Shown: positions 1 to 7,476, numbered from the stretch's first letter. The stretch is DNA of 16,338 nucleotides from Clostridium sp. (GCA_012511315.1 JAAZGI010000336.1:1-16338), one strand, 5' to 3'. Notes: generated from the sequence alone by a model not told the origin. Translations and numbers: made by a program.

Positions 1-2
1 GA

Positions 3-89
3 AGGAATAAAATCCCTAGGAAATCATTGAACTATAAAACTCCATTGGAAGTTTTTCTTGAGAATGTATCGGGGTTAAATAATTTCTAG
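3..89 (+). CDS. C-terminal end of an IS30-family transposase (5'-truncated by the window)
   Basis: The first bases read in frame 3 give 28 codons to a TAG at 87-89. The peptide contains RKSLNYKTPLEVF, which resembles the well-known end of IS30-type DDE transposases (RPRK-L-Y-TP-EVF). Only the tail is in the window, so it cannot be said whether the element is intact. The DNA just after the stop carries TAAATTGACA at 92-101 and again at 174-183. AATTGACA-like sequence is common in the terminal repeats of this family, so the element's right end is probably close by. The family call rests on a short peptide and on recalled consensus, not on a search. Confidence 0.7.
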   Translation, partial: RNKIPRKSLNYKTPLEVFLENVSGLNNF

Positions 90-177
90 CTTAAATTGAC
101 AATCGAGGATTAAAGAAGATGACAAAACTGAAATATATTTAATAATTTAACAATAGAATTGTAGTATTTCGCGTAAA

Positions 178-206
178 TTGACATTAACTAAATGTTTACT
201 TACAAT
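178..206 (+). promoter_or_regulatory. Sigma-A promoter for the DUF5050 lipoprotein gene
   Basis: TTGACA at 178-183 and TACAAT at 201-206 are separated by exactly 17 bp, close to the ideal housekeeping promoter. Transcription would start near 213, leaving a leader of about 135 nt that contains a small hairpin (TGGATT/AATCCA around 291-310). The -35 box lies in the second copy of the TAAATTGACA repeat that follows the transposase tail, so an insertion-sequence end may supply it. Confidence 0.65.
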
Positions 207-348
207 CAAGATAGATACATGATTTGACTGCATTAGTTTTTTTCTGCTGAATGATTACTGAACCTTTTTAAATTTTCACTTTGGATTGAAAACAAATCCA
301 GTGGGTTGGCTTAAGTTTCTGAAGAAAGTGTTGAAAGGAGATTAAACC

Positions 349-2301
349 ATGAGACAGGTAATTCGAAGAATTTTAGTTCTTTTAATTATGAGTGCACAGC
401 TGATTGCTTGTACCAAAACCAAAGGATCACCATTTATTGAATCATCTCCTAAGGACTCACAATTAGGGACTACTTTAGAGGTGGAAACAAAACCAAATGA
501 GGATTTCTTTTCTTGTGATTGTGAAGTTGGAAACACGAATAACAACTACTCCACTCACGGCTGTTTTGCAGAAAAAGATGGCTGGGTTTATTTTGTGGAT
601 CGTAGCAAAGGTGGTCTCTTAAGCCGTAGGCGGACCGATGATACTGGCCTTATGAACTATAATGAAAAACCCGTTAGCAGCATCAATGTGGTAGGAGACT
701 GGATCTATTATCAAAAGCGGATCCTTCACGATGAGTCAGCTATTTTTCGCATGAATATTGATGGGACAAATGTAGAAAAGATTAGTCCTATTTTAAATGA
801 TTATAATTCCTGTGCGAATTTTGTCGTAAGAGGGGAATATATCTATTTTTCCAATTATGAAGATAATAGTTCGATTTATCGAATGAAAACCGATGGCAGT
901 GATTTAGTGAAACTCAATGATTTTGTCAGTTACAGTCTGAACTTGGATGGAGAATGGCTTTATTACGTTAGAATGGATCAGACAGATAGTCTAGGGAATG
1001 AGCTACGTAGGATTCGAGCAGATGGTACAAGGGATGAGTTATTAGCAACGGGAAGTTGCACAACCATTCTTCCTCATAAAGACTGGATATACTATATTGA
1101 GTCAGGATCAAAAGAAAAGTCCCTTTATCGAATTAAATCAAATGGACAGGATAAAAAAGTCTTGGTAAAAGAAAGCGTTTGTGGAATCAATATTTTTGAA
1201 GACACACTCTACTATGTGATCAGTGAGAATGGCATGCTTTATTCCAGTGCCCTTGATGGTAGTGGAGCAAAACTATTGATGAAAGAAAGGGCTTCGGGCA
1301 TTCATATAGCTGGTGGATGGTTGTATTTTGCTAATATTGGTGAGTTTAATCGACCTTATCGAATTCGCTTAGATGGGACCGGTTTAGAAAAAGCTTATCG
1401 CCCCAATTTGGTGAAATCAGATTTAAAAGGCGATGGATTTGCACAAGGGATTGGATCCCATAATGCGAATATTAATAGCCGGTTTGTTCGCTCAGCCGAC
1501 TGGATTTACTTTTCCCTTGATTCTTATCAAGGAGAGATACGTAAGATGCTGCGCAATGGTAATTCTCATAATACCGTTGCGAAGGTTCCAGGGTCAGGCC
1601 TTAACTTAGTGGGACACTGGCTTTATTTTATAGACTCAAGTCTTTATGATAGTTTGGCCCGGGTGCGAGTTGATGGTAGAAGTTATGAGACAATTTTGGA
1701 TGTCACTGCATCGGAACTTTTAGTAAAAGATCAGTGGATGTATTTTATTAATGCATCGGATGAAGAGCGTATCTACCGTCTCAAAATAGATGGTAGTGGT
1801 TTAGAAAAATTGACGAATCAATCGGCTCGAAACTTGCAGTTGGAAGAAGACTGGCTTTATTACGAACCTTCTTTAAGTTCAAGTTCCCAAGATGAGGAAG
1901 GGATTTACAAGGTGAAATTAGACGGCACAGAAAAGAAGCTTGTGACCGATTTAGCCATCGAGCGAATGAATGTATTTGATCATTGGATTTATTATGAAAC
2001 AAAACAAGACCATCAGCTAAGGCGGATAACCATTGACGGGGGAGAAGACCAAAAGCTATCAGGAGAGATGGGATTACTCTACGGTGTCTATGATGAATGG
2101 GTTTATTGGTATAGCACAGATAAAGAGAAAGGCATGTTTCGCATGGACCTTAATGGCAATAATAAAACTTTAGTTTTAGGTCCAGGCAATTACTCCTTGG
2201 TCCATTTTCTAGAAGATAAGATGGTGTATTTTGACAATGATCGAATGAAATATTACTTGATGGAGATGGATGGAAGTTTGCGTAAAGAATTTAAACCCTA
2301 A
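349..2301 (+). CDS. DUF5050-type beta-propeller-repeat lipoprotein
   Basis: This 650-aa secreted protein starts at ATG 349 behind AAGGAG at 335-340, with 8 nt spacing. The N-terminus has two arginines, a hydrophobic stretch and a lipobox LIAC, so Cys21 should be lipidated and the protein anchored on the outer face of the membrane. The rest is about 14 imperfect repeats of 35-45 residues. Each has an aromatic strand such as DWIYY, EWLYY or GWLYF, followed by a strand of the form IYRMKTDGS. This is the pattern of DUF5050/WD40-like propellers, so a multi-blade extracellular beta-propeller is likely. No catalytic motif is visible; ligand or protein binding is inferred from fold alone. It has its own promoter and no co-directional partner. 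The next gene is convergent. Confidence 0.85.
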   Translation: MRQVIRRILVLLIMSAQLIACTKTKGSPFIESSPKDSQLGTTLEVETKPNEDFFSCDCEVGNTNNNYSTHGCFAEKDGWVYFVDRSKGGLLSRRRTDDTGLMNYNEKPVSSINVVGDWIYYQKRILHDESAIFRMNIDGTNVEKISPILNDYNSCANFVVRGEYIYFSNYEDNSSIYRMKTDGSDLVKLNDFVSYSLNLDGEWLYYVRMDQTDSLGNELRRIRADGTRDELLATGSCTTILPHKDWIYYIESGSKEKSLYRIKSNGQDKKVLVKESVCGINIFEDTLYYVISENGMLYSSALDGSGAKLLMKERASGIHIAGGWLYFANIGEFNRPYRIRLDGTGLEKAYRPNLVKSDLKGDGFAQGIGSHNANINSRFVRSADWIYFSLDSYQGEIRKMLRNGNSHNTVAKVPGSGLNLVGHWLYFIDSSLYDSLARVRVDGRSYETILDVTASELLVKDQWMYFINASDEERIYRLKIDGSGLEKLTNQSARNLQLEEDWLYYEPSLSSSSQDEEGIYKVKLDGTEKKLVTDLAIERMNVFDHWIYYETKQDHQLRRITIDGGEDQKLSGEMGLLYGVYDEWVYWYSTDKEKGMFRMDLNGNNKTLVLGPGNYSLVHFLEDKMVYFDNDRMKYYLMEMDGSLRKEFKP

Positions 2302-2520
2302 CAATTTAATTTATATAATCTTTAAACTAAATTGTTACTGGACAAGACTTTTTAACAAATAAAAAAGAAGAATAGTTAAGTCAAGGAAACCAAGAAGAAA
2401 ACCAAGAAGAAGCCAAAAGTACAGATTCAAAGGAGCATTACCAAAGGAAAAGACTGAAGGACAAGTCCAGAACAAGCCAAGAACAAGGCAAGTAATAGAA
2501 AACTAGGAATATTAAAAGCA
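2302..2520. other. Intergenic purine-rich tract with short repeats
   Basis: There is no convincing gene in this 219-bp stretch. The plus strand is strongly A/G-rich and contains ACCAAGAAGAA-type units repeated in tandem around 2390-2413. One frame is open from 2363 to 2506 and would give an Arg/Lys-rich peptide with KPRRKPRR, but it has no ATG, GTG or TTG start and no ribosome binding site. It may be decayed coding DNA or simple low-complexity sequence. Confidence 0.5.
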
Positions 2521-2555
2521 TAAAGACGAGGTTCCTTGCCGGAGCCTCGTCTTTA
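2521..2555 (-). terminator. Intrinsic terminator of the isoprenoid-synthase-like gene
   Basis: A 15-bp stem (2521-2535 with 2541-2555, one T-G wobble) closes a 5-nt loop, TTGCC. It lies 29 bp past the minus-strand stop codon. On the minus strand the stem is followed by TGCTTTTAATATT. On the plus strand there is no T-run, so it acts mainly for the minus-strand gene, though it may also block plus-strand read-through from the lipoprotein gene. Confidence 0.75.
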
Positions 2556-2584
2556 TAGAGAAAAACTTTACTAAAAACAGAAGC

Positions 2585-3907
2585 TTATGTTAGCTTTTTT
2601 CCATAATCTTTTATTGAGAGATCTAGATCAATATCTGAAGTAAGGGATTGAAATTCTTTTTCAATCCAGGGGTAAAAATCAAGGTGGACTTTGGATATGG
2701 CTTCTATTTTCTGGAAAAGCGAAGGGGATATTAACTGGGGTTCTTTACCAAGAGTTGTCATAATCATTAAAAGGGAACAAGAACCAATAATTTTTTTCAT
2801 GTATTGAGTGGTGGAAGAGTCCCATGGGTGGGGGCTGCTAACGGTATTAATATATGAAAATAATGCAACCAAATCTTTATCTAAAGTTTGATTGGGAGCG
2901 GTCAGGGTAAAGACCGTTTGGTGGCCCTCTCTTCGATCTTCCTTTATATCTTGCAGATCATCCACCAGTTGCAAAAAGGTTCCGTAATGAAAGGCAAAAG
3001 TGATTTCCTGAGGTGTTAGAAAACCCTTGACGAGACAGGCATCGCCTAAAACAGAAGCCCCTCCTTTATAAAAACTAAGTTTTATGAGCTCCTCTTTGGC
3101 TAAAGACCCTGATTGATTCTGGCGTAAGCTAAGAATTTGAGCATCTTGGATTAACCCTAAACCCTCATAGACCATAGGAAAATGAGACCGAGGATACTGA
3201 TTTTCGACATCAGAAATCAGTTTAAAAACTCGCTTTTGATGAAAGTTTTTGGAGGTTTGGGGAATTCCTTGGATTAAGTCACTGAGTTTTTGGTTGAATT
3301 GATTTTTGTCGGAATGTGAAACCTCAGGATCATCCAAAAAATTATCAGTGTAGGGATAAAGCATGCTATAGGCATAAACAGAGGGGGTGATTTCCACTGG
3401 AAGATTCCAAATGAGCTGGAGGCTATTCATAATCCAGACGTTTCGAATGGCCTGAAAAACTTCCTCAAGAGTTAGGTTGCTATCTTTTTTTTGAGCCATC
3501 ATGAAAAAATCTCGTGCGCTATCTAAATATCCTTTGTTTAAAAAAAACTCAAGAAACGGTTCATCAAATAAATAGCGTCCATGATCTATTTCTACAAGGT
3601 GGGATGTAATGATGGCTTCTAAGGCCTCGGTCTCTTGTTGTGAGATGATGCTGATAGGGGATGTTTGCCAAGGCTCAAGTTCTTTTTTTAAACGAGCTAA
3701 AACTCTTCGGACACCTTCCTCATTGCTTCTTTTTTCAGCAGAAGAGTAGACGGTAGTTTGGCTAAAGTTAAAAGGTGGAGATTCTTCGTAAAGGGATAAA
3801 GAAGATGTTACGAGCAAACTTTGTAAAGATTTTAGGGAGTTGGTATTCTTCCACCCTTCCATGACCTCATTATTTAAATCTTTGATTAAATGTTCAGTTT
3901 TTTTCAT
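2585..3907 (-). CDS. Class 1 isoprenoid biosynthesis enzyme-like protein (trans-prenyltransferase fold)
   Basis: The protein is mostly helical and has two acid-rich motifs typical of class 1 isoprenoid enzymes, which bind diphosphate through Mg2+. Numbered from the longer start, these are TDNFLDD near 191-197 and DDLQDIKED near 320-328. A KGG segment near 285-287 resembles the substrate-binding lysine region. At about 440 aa it is longer than ordinary prenyl diphosphate synthases (about 300 aa). The N-terminal 90-100 residues match nothing I recognise. The start is uncertain: GGGAGG at 3920-3925 directly abuts an in-frame ATG at 3919, leaving no spacing, while the ATG at 3907 has 12 nt spacing and is preferred here. 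No other isoprenoid gene is nearby, so substrate and product cannot be told. Confidence 0.75.
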   Translation of the reverse strand: MKKTEHLIKDLNNEVMEGWKNTNSLKSLQSLLVTSSLSLYEESPPFNFSQTTVYSSAEKRSNEEGVRRVLARLKKELEPWQTSPISIISQQETEALEAIITSHLVEIDHGRYLFDEPFLEFFLNKGYLDSARDFFMMAQKKDSNLTLEEVFQAIRNVWIMNSLQLIWNLPVEITPSVYAYSMLYPYTDNFLDDPEVSHSDKNQFNQKLSDLIQGIPQTSKNFHQKRVFKLISDVENQYPRSHFPMVYEGLGLIQDAQILSLRQNQSGSLAKEELIKLSFYKGGASVLGDACLVKGFLTPQEITFAFHYGTFLQLVDDLQDIKEDRREGHQTVFTLTAPNQTLDKDLVALFSYINTVSSPHPWDSSTTQYMKKIIGSCSLLMIMTTLGKEPQLISPSLFQKIEAISKVHLDFYPWIEKEFQSLTSDIDLDLSIKDYGKKLT

Positions 3908-3949
3908 GTTCGAAATCATCCTCCCATGGCCTGGCTGTTTCTACACCTC

Positions 3950-3958
3950 ATTATATCA
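3950..3958 (-). promoter_or_regulatory. Extended -10 promoter for the isoprenoid-synthase-like gene
   Basis: On the minus strand TGATATAAT occupies 3958 down to 3950. It is a perfect TATAAT preceded by TG-N, the extended -10 form. There is no good -35 box at 17 bp, which is tolerated by extended -10 promoters. Transcription would start near 3943, about 35 nt before the start codon. Confidence 0.5.
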
Positions 3959-4109
3959 ATTTTAAACGAAGAGGTTTTGTTTGATTGCTTAAAAAGGGTT
4001 GTATAAGCTGTTTGAAAGAAGCATATGTAGTATGCTTTTAATAATATTTAAAGGGGAAAGAGTATAATAAGGAAATAAAAATCACTTAGGTAGATGGGGG
4101 ATTGTGATA

Positions 4110-5054
4110 ATGGGAATTGTGGATATTATTTTAATGTTTTTTATCTATGCAGTACTTGGCTGGTTTGTTGAGGTTATTTATCGCGCACTAAATAATGGTA
4201 GCTTTATTAATCCGGGGTTTTTGAATGGACCATGGTGTCCAATTTATGGATTCGGTGTTATCGGGGTGATAACACTTCTGGAGCCATTTAGAAATAATCC
4301 TTTAACTTTATTTATTGGCGCTGTGGTGGTAACAACACTTATAGAGCTTGTCACAGGATTCTTATTAGAACAGCTATTTCATAAGAAATGGTGGGATTAT
4401 TCAAATCGTCCTTTTAATATCGGTGGGTACATTTGTCTTTTATTTTCGATTGGATGGGGATTAGCTAGTATGCTGGTGGTCGAATTTATTCATCCCCAAG
4501 TGTTAAACTTAATGGATATAACACCAAACATATTGGCTATTGTTTTAATAATAGTGCTTATGGTATTGCTGATTGTAGACCTTGCAGTCACGGTGAATAC
4601 AATATTTAAACTGAATCGAAAATTAGAATATTTGGCCGAATTAACAGATTTAATTCGGAACACCTCCAATGAAATGGGCGGTACAGTGGCAAATGGGGTG
4701 TTTCATCTTTCAGATCTAAAAGAAGGTTTGGAAAACCGCATCGAGATCAGACGACAGAGTTTTTATAAAAGTCTTGATAAGCATCAATTTTTAAAGTTCG
4801 AAGAAATCCTTAGAAAGATGAGAACTCAAGATTGGCCAGAAAAAGAAACACAGTTAGAAGAACTAAAAGAAGCACGTCAAGAGCTTTTGGAAATTGGTTT
4901 ATCTGGTGAGCATCGACTAATTCGAGCTTTTCCAAGGCTTGATGCTAAAGAGCACCAAGAGTCATTAAGGACGCTAAAAGCTTTATATAATCTTAGACAG
5001 CAGAAAAGAAAAAAGAGAAAACAAGGGAACTTAAATGGAAAAGTAGACGAGTAA
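4110..5054 (+). CDS. PF06541 (CmpB-like) putative ABC-transporter-type membrane protein
   Basis: The N-terminal half contains about five hydrophobic helices and the signature region AVLGWFVEVIYR followed by NPGFLNGPWCPIYGFG. I recognise this as the PF06541 family, annotated as putative ABC transporter permease (CmpB-like); its substrate is not established. The C-terminal 140 residues are charged and helical, probably a cytoplasmic coiled coil, and end in a Lys/Arg-rich tail. A GTG at 4104 is in frame, but GGGGG at 4096-4100 gives only 3 nt spacing to it, against 9 nt to the ATG at 4110, so 4110 was chosen. A TATAAT at 4063-4068 may be the -10 box. A 7-bp dyad (AAGCATA/TATGCTT, 4019-4037) sits just upstream. 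No ATPase partner is adjacent. Confidence 0.75.
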   Translation: MGIVDIILMFFIYAVLGWFVEVIYRALNNGSFINPGFLNGPWCPIYGFGVIGVITLLEPFRNNPLTLFIGAVVVTTLIELVTGFLLEQLFHKKWWDYSNRPFNIGGYICLLFSIGWGLASMLVVEFIHPQVLNLMDITPNILAIVLIIVLMVLLIVDLAVTVNTIFKLNRKLEYLAELTDLIRNTSNEMGGTVANGVFHLSDLKEGLENRIEIRRQSFYKSLDKHQFLKFEEILRKMRTQDWPEKETQLEELKEARQELLEIGLSGEHRLIRAFPRLDAKEHQESLRTLKALYNLRQQKRKKRKQGNLNGKVDE

Positions 5055-5135
5055 GAACTTTTGAAAGGAAGAGGGAAGGAATTAAGAAAGTGAGAATTTC
5101 TTAAACAAGAAGCGATTAATCAAGGGGGTGACATA

Positions 5136-6103
5136 GTGGCGATAAGGAATGAAACTCAAAGGGGTAGCTGGTGGCGGGAGTTTATTTCTTTAGAAGAAAT
5201 ACCAGGCTGGCAAGAAATAAAAAGCGTTCAAAGGGTCCTGAAAGGTTGGCCGGGAGATGAAAAGTATCAACTAATTTTTGAGGGCGGACAGAGTTATTTG
5301 CTTCGCATATCACCGGCCGAGGAGTTTGGTAGAAAAAAACAGAATTCGAAATAATGACAAAGTTGTATGAGTTAGGAATGCCGATTCCTCAGCCAATATC
5401 CTTGGGGCTTTGCGAGAATACTCAACAAGTTCTTATGGTCTTGGCTTGGCGCGAAGGGGAGGATGCAGAGGGTGTTTTACCAACTTTAAGTTTGCAAGAG
5501 CAATATAAGCTGGGAGTTTGGTCGGGGCAGATTCTTAAAGATATTCATAGTTTGCCTACTTCAAATACTCTTGAAGATTGGCACCTTCGTTTTAATCGAA
5601 AGCTAGATCGAAACATCAAGCGTTATTTGGACTGTAAAGTATCTTTTCCGAAAGACGATAAGATGTTGAGTTACCTTAAAGATAATCGCCACAGATTAAA
5701 TCATCGGCCGCAATGTTTTCAACATGGGGATTATCATACTGGAAACATGGTGATTTCAGAGAATGGGAATCTATCTATAATCGATTTTAATCGTTGGGAC
5801 GCTGGAGACCCTTGGGAGGAATTTAATCGAATTGTCTGGAGTGCCAAGGTAAGTCCGGAATTTGCAACCGGTCAACTTCATGGCTACTTTGGAGGAGTCC
5901 CTCCCCTTGATTTTTTTTATTTGCTGGCATTTTACATGGCTAGCAATACATTGTCGGCAATTCCTTGGGCTCTTTCCTTTAGTGAAAATGAAATAAGAGT
6001 CATGATTAGTCAATCTCAAGACATATTAAATTGGTTTGAGGATATGAAAAATCCTGTTCCTAGCTGGTATTTTGATCCACCGCTTTATACTGGGGTGAAA
6101 TGA
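5136..6103 (+). pseudogene. APH/choline-kinase-family phosphotransferase, split by a -1 frameshift at an A7 run
   Basis: Two overlapping frames together encode one kinase. The first (GTG 5136 to TAA 5352-5354, after GGGGG near 5124) supplies the N-lobe start, with GDEKYQLIFEGGQSYLLRIS. The second (from 5339) continues it with TEFEIMTKLYELGMPIPQP. It carries the catalytic HGDYHTGN motif and the metal-binding IIDF and GDP segments of the aminoglycoside phosphotransferase family. Joined by a -1 shift at the seven A of 5333-5339, the product is 322 aa, normal for the family. In fused numbering the catalytic residues are His197, Asp199, Asn204 and Asp217, all present. The second frame also has an ATG at 5354 overlapping the stop as TAATG, which could allow re-initiation. 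A homopolymer sequencing error, a true mutation, programmed slippage or a split kinase are all possible. The substrate is unknown. Confidence 0.75.
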
Positions 6104-6195
6104 TTTATTTTAAGGTTGGGTTAGAGACAGTTTTGTGTTAAAATAGATACGATGTAAAACAAGTTATAATGCTAAAAATTTGTTACTTAAACGTT

Positions 6196-6242
6196 CAAGC
6201 ATCTTCAACCACAGCGAAAAAACTGTTGTTAAAGGGTGCTTG
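6196..6242 (+). promoter_or_regulatory. Long leader hairpin upstream of the CpaF-like gene
   Basis: The arm 6196-6214 (CAAGCATCTTCAACCACAG) pairs with 6223-6242. The stem has about 17 pairs, two mismatches and one bulged G, closed by the A-rich loop CGAAAAAA. It ends 16 nt before the GGGGG ribosome binding site at 6259-6263. It is not followed by a T-run, so it is not an intrinsic terminator. A role in mRNA stability or translation control is inferred. A possible promoter lies upstream (TTGGGT 6116-6121, 17 bp, TAAAAT 6139-6144). Confidence 0.5.
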
Positions 6243-6270
6243 TCACAATTTTATTACCGGGGGTAAAAAC

Positions 6271-6768
6271 ATGAATCCATTTTTAATGAAGTTTGTAAAC
6301 GACGGTTTCTTCAATGAAGCAGTAGGCGAGCATATTGATGCGGCCATCCAAAACGGCGAGAGCGTTATCGTTGCTGGCCACAGATCAACTGGAACAAGAC
6401 CTTTTATGGCAAATCTTATGGCAATTGCCAAGAAGACGCACCCTGCAGTTCAGGTTAAGAAAGCAGAAGATCTTGAAAAAGAAGCAAAGTATTTCCTAAT
6501 TCCTGGAATTCCTAACATTGATTTTGAAGCACTCATTTATGATGCAATCAAGATTCCTGACACAAGCATTATCAGCATCAAAGAACCAGAACAGCCATTA
6601 TCCTTAATGAAGCTTTTCAAAAAGCTCAATAAGGAAGAAGGACCAACAACCAAAGTTTTCCATCAGATTGAATGCGACAAGAAAGACGGCGTTCCATTTG
6701 TAAGCAAAGTAACTACCTTCTCTATGGATGACAAGGGTAAAGTTAAGCGGGAAAATCTAGACTTTTAA
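6271..6768 (+). CDS. CpaF/TadA/VirB11-like secretion-ATPase-derived protein with a degenerate P-loop
   Basis: This is a 165-aa soluble protein without signal peptide or membrane segment. Its order of motifs follows CpaF/VirB11 ATPases. A short helical lead-in (GFFNEAVGEHIDAAIQNGE) is followed by a strand and a P-loop-like turn, IVAGHRSTGTRP (33-44). There is then an EDLE segment (66-69), and finally FEALIYDAIKIPDTSIISIKE (85-105), which parallels the Walker B region of those ATPases. The Walker A lysine and following Ser/Thr are replaced (T42, R43), so ATP hydrolysis is unlikely. The protein is less than half the usual length. The link comes from recalled family patterns, not a search, and it could be an unrelated alpha/beta protein. 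The start at 6271 follows GGGGG at 6259-6263; an in-frame ATG at 6169 has no ribosome binding site. It stands alone, with its own leader and terminator. Confidence 0.5.
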   Translation: MNPFLMKFVNDGFFNEAVGEHIDAAIQNGESVIVAGHRSTGTRPFMANLMAIAKKTHPAVQVKKAEDLEKEAKYFLIPGIPNIDFEALIYDAIKIPDTSIISIKEPEQPLSLMKLFKKLNKEEGPTTKVFHQIECDKKDGVPFVSKVTTFSMDDKGKVKRENLDF

Positions 6769-6865
6769 TCTAAACCTGATTTCAAAGATAGACAAACTAA
6801 GGTTTATCATTGTTTAAGTTAGTAGCAGACATTTGTCTAGGGTTTTGCTTGATTAAATTTAAATG

Positions 6866-6913
6866 AAAAACTCGAACCCATCAGATTTTCATCTGATGGG
6901 TTCGAGTTTTTTT
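6866..6913 (+). terminator. Strong intrinsic terminator after the CpaF-like gene
   Basis: A perfect 16-bp stem (6871-6886 with 6891-6906) with a 4-nt TTTC loop is flanked by AAAAA and followed by seven T at 6907-6913. It is the clearest Rho-independent terminator in the window. It isolates the upstream gene from the ars operon. Confidence 0.95.
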
Positions 6914-6969
6914 GTCGGGATATAAAGCAATATCTATTTGGATTAGAGAGTAGGTAAAAGTTAATAAGG

Positions 6970-7005
6970 AGGAAGCTAATCAAGAGGAAGCTAATCAAGA
7001 GGAAG
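6970..7005 (+). repeat. 15-bp tandem repeat, two and a half copies
   Basis: The unit AGGAAGCTAATCAAG occurs at 6970-6984 and 6985-6999, followed by a partial AGGAAG copy. Fifteen bp is five codons. Read in one frame (from 6954 to a TGA) it gives EEANQEEANQEEVKKRLSKL, but that frame has no start codon after the preceding stop. Between the terminator at 6913 and the ars promoter I see nothing else. Confidence 0.7.
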
Positions 7006-7036
7006 TGAAAAAAAGACTAAGCAAGTTGTGAAAGGG

Positions 7037-7065
7037 TTGACAAATTTAAAACAGAGACTTAGTAT
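7037..7065 (+). promoter_or_regulatory. Promoter and probable ArsR operator region of the ars-type operon
   Basis: TTGACA at 7037-7042 is followed after 17 bp by TAGTAT at 7060-7065, a fair -10 box. Immediately downstream, 7063-7098 is AT-rich with partially inverted TATATAGATA and TGTATATAT elements. This is where an ArsR-family repressor would be expected to bind. No clean dyad matching a known ArsR box could be drawn by eye, so the operator is inferred from position. Confidence 0.55.
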
Positions 7066-7125
7066 ATAGATATTAAGATATGTGAATGTGTATATATGAC
7101 TACGGCAAAATAAAAAGGGGGAAAA

Positions 7126-7476
7126 ATGAATCAATTAATTAATATCTTTAAAATGTTATCAGATGAGAATCGATTAAGAATAATCATGTTGCTTTATAAA
7201 GAAGAACTTTGTGTGTGTCAATTGGAGGGAATCCTTAAGATTTCACAGCCAAGAATTTCCCAGAACTTATCAAAATTAAGAGATTTGAACTTAGTGGAAG
7301 ATGAGCGAAGAGAAAAGTTTGTTTTCTATTCTTTGAAGAAAGAACATAAGTTGCTATTAAATCTTTTGGAGAATATCGAAGAAAAAATTACGAGTTATCC
7401 AGTACTTGTAGATGATTTAGCCCGTTTACAAGGCAAAGACAGTTATTTAAGTGTTTGTCGAGGGCAGCCTAAGTAA
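7126..7476 (+). CDS. arsR: ArsR/SmtB-family metalloid-responsive repressor
   Basis: This 116-aa protein has the compact winged-helix layout of ArsR/SmtB repressors. The dimer/sensor helix carries ELCVCQLEG (Cys29 and Cys31), the alpha-3 metalloid site of classical ArsR. The recognition helix is SQPRISQNLSKLRDLNLV (40-57), followed by the wing REKFVFYSL. Trivalent arsenic or antimony would bind the cysteines and release the operator; a further Cys near the C-terminus (SVCRG) could be a third ligand. It begins at ATG 7126 behind AAGGGGG (7115-7121). It is the first gene of an operon with the permease 53 bp downstream and the thioredoxin after that, which fits autoregulation. The exact inducer (As(III), Sb(III) or methylated arsenicals) is not decided by sequence. 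Confidence 0.88.
   Translation: MNQLINIFKMLSDENRLRIIMLLYKEELCVCQLEGILKISQPRISQNLSKLRDLNLVEDERREKFVFYSLKKEHKLLLNLLENIEEKITSYPVLVDDLARLQGKDSYLSVCRGQPK

Noticed and set aside
6196..6242. The leader hairpin as a known riboswitch class
   Set aside because: I could not match its sequence to any riboswitch consensus I know, so it is reported only as a hairpin.
6169..6270. A 34-residue N-terminal extension of the CpaF-like protein
   Set aside because: The ATG at 6169 overlaps a TATAAT-like sequence and has no ribosome binding site. The region forms a long hairpin, and a good GGGGG site precedes the ATG at 6271.
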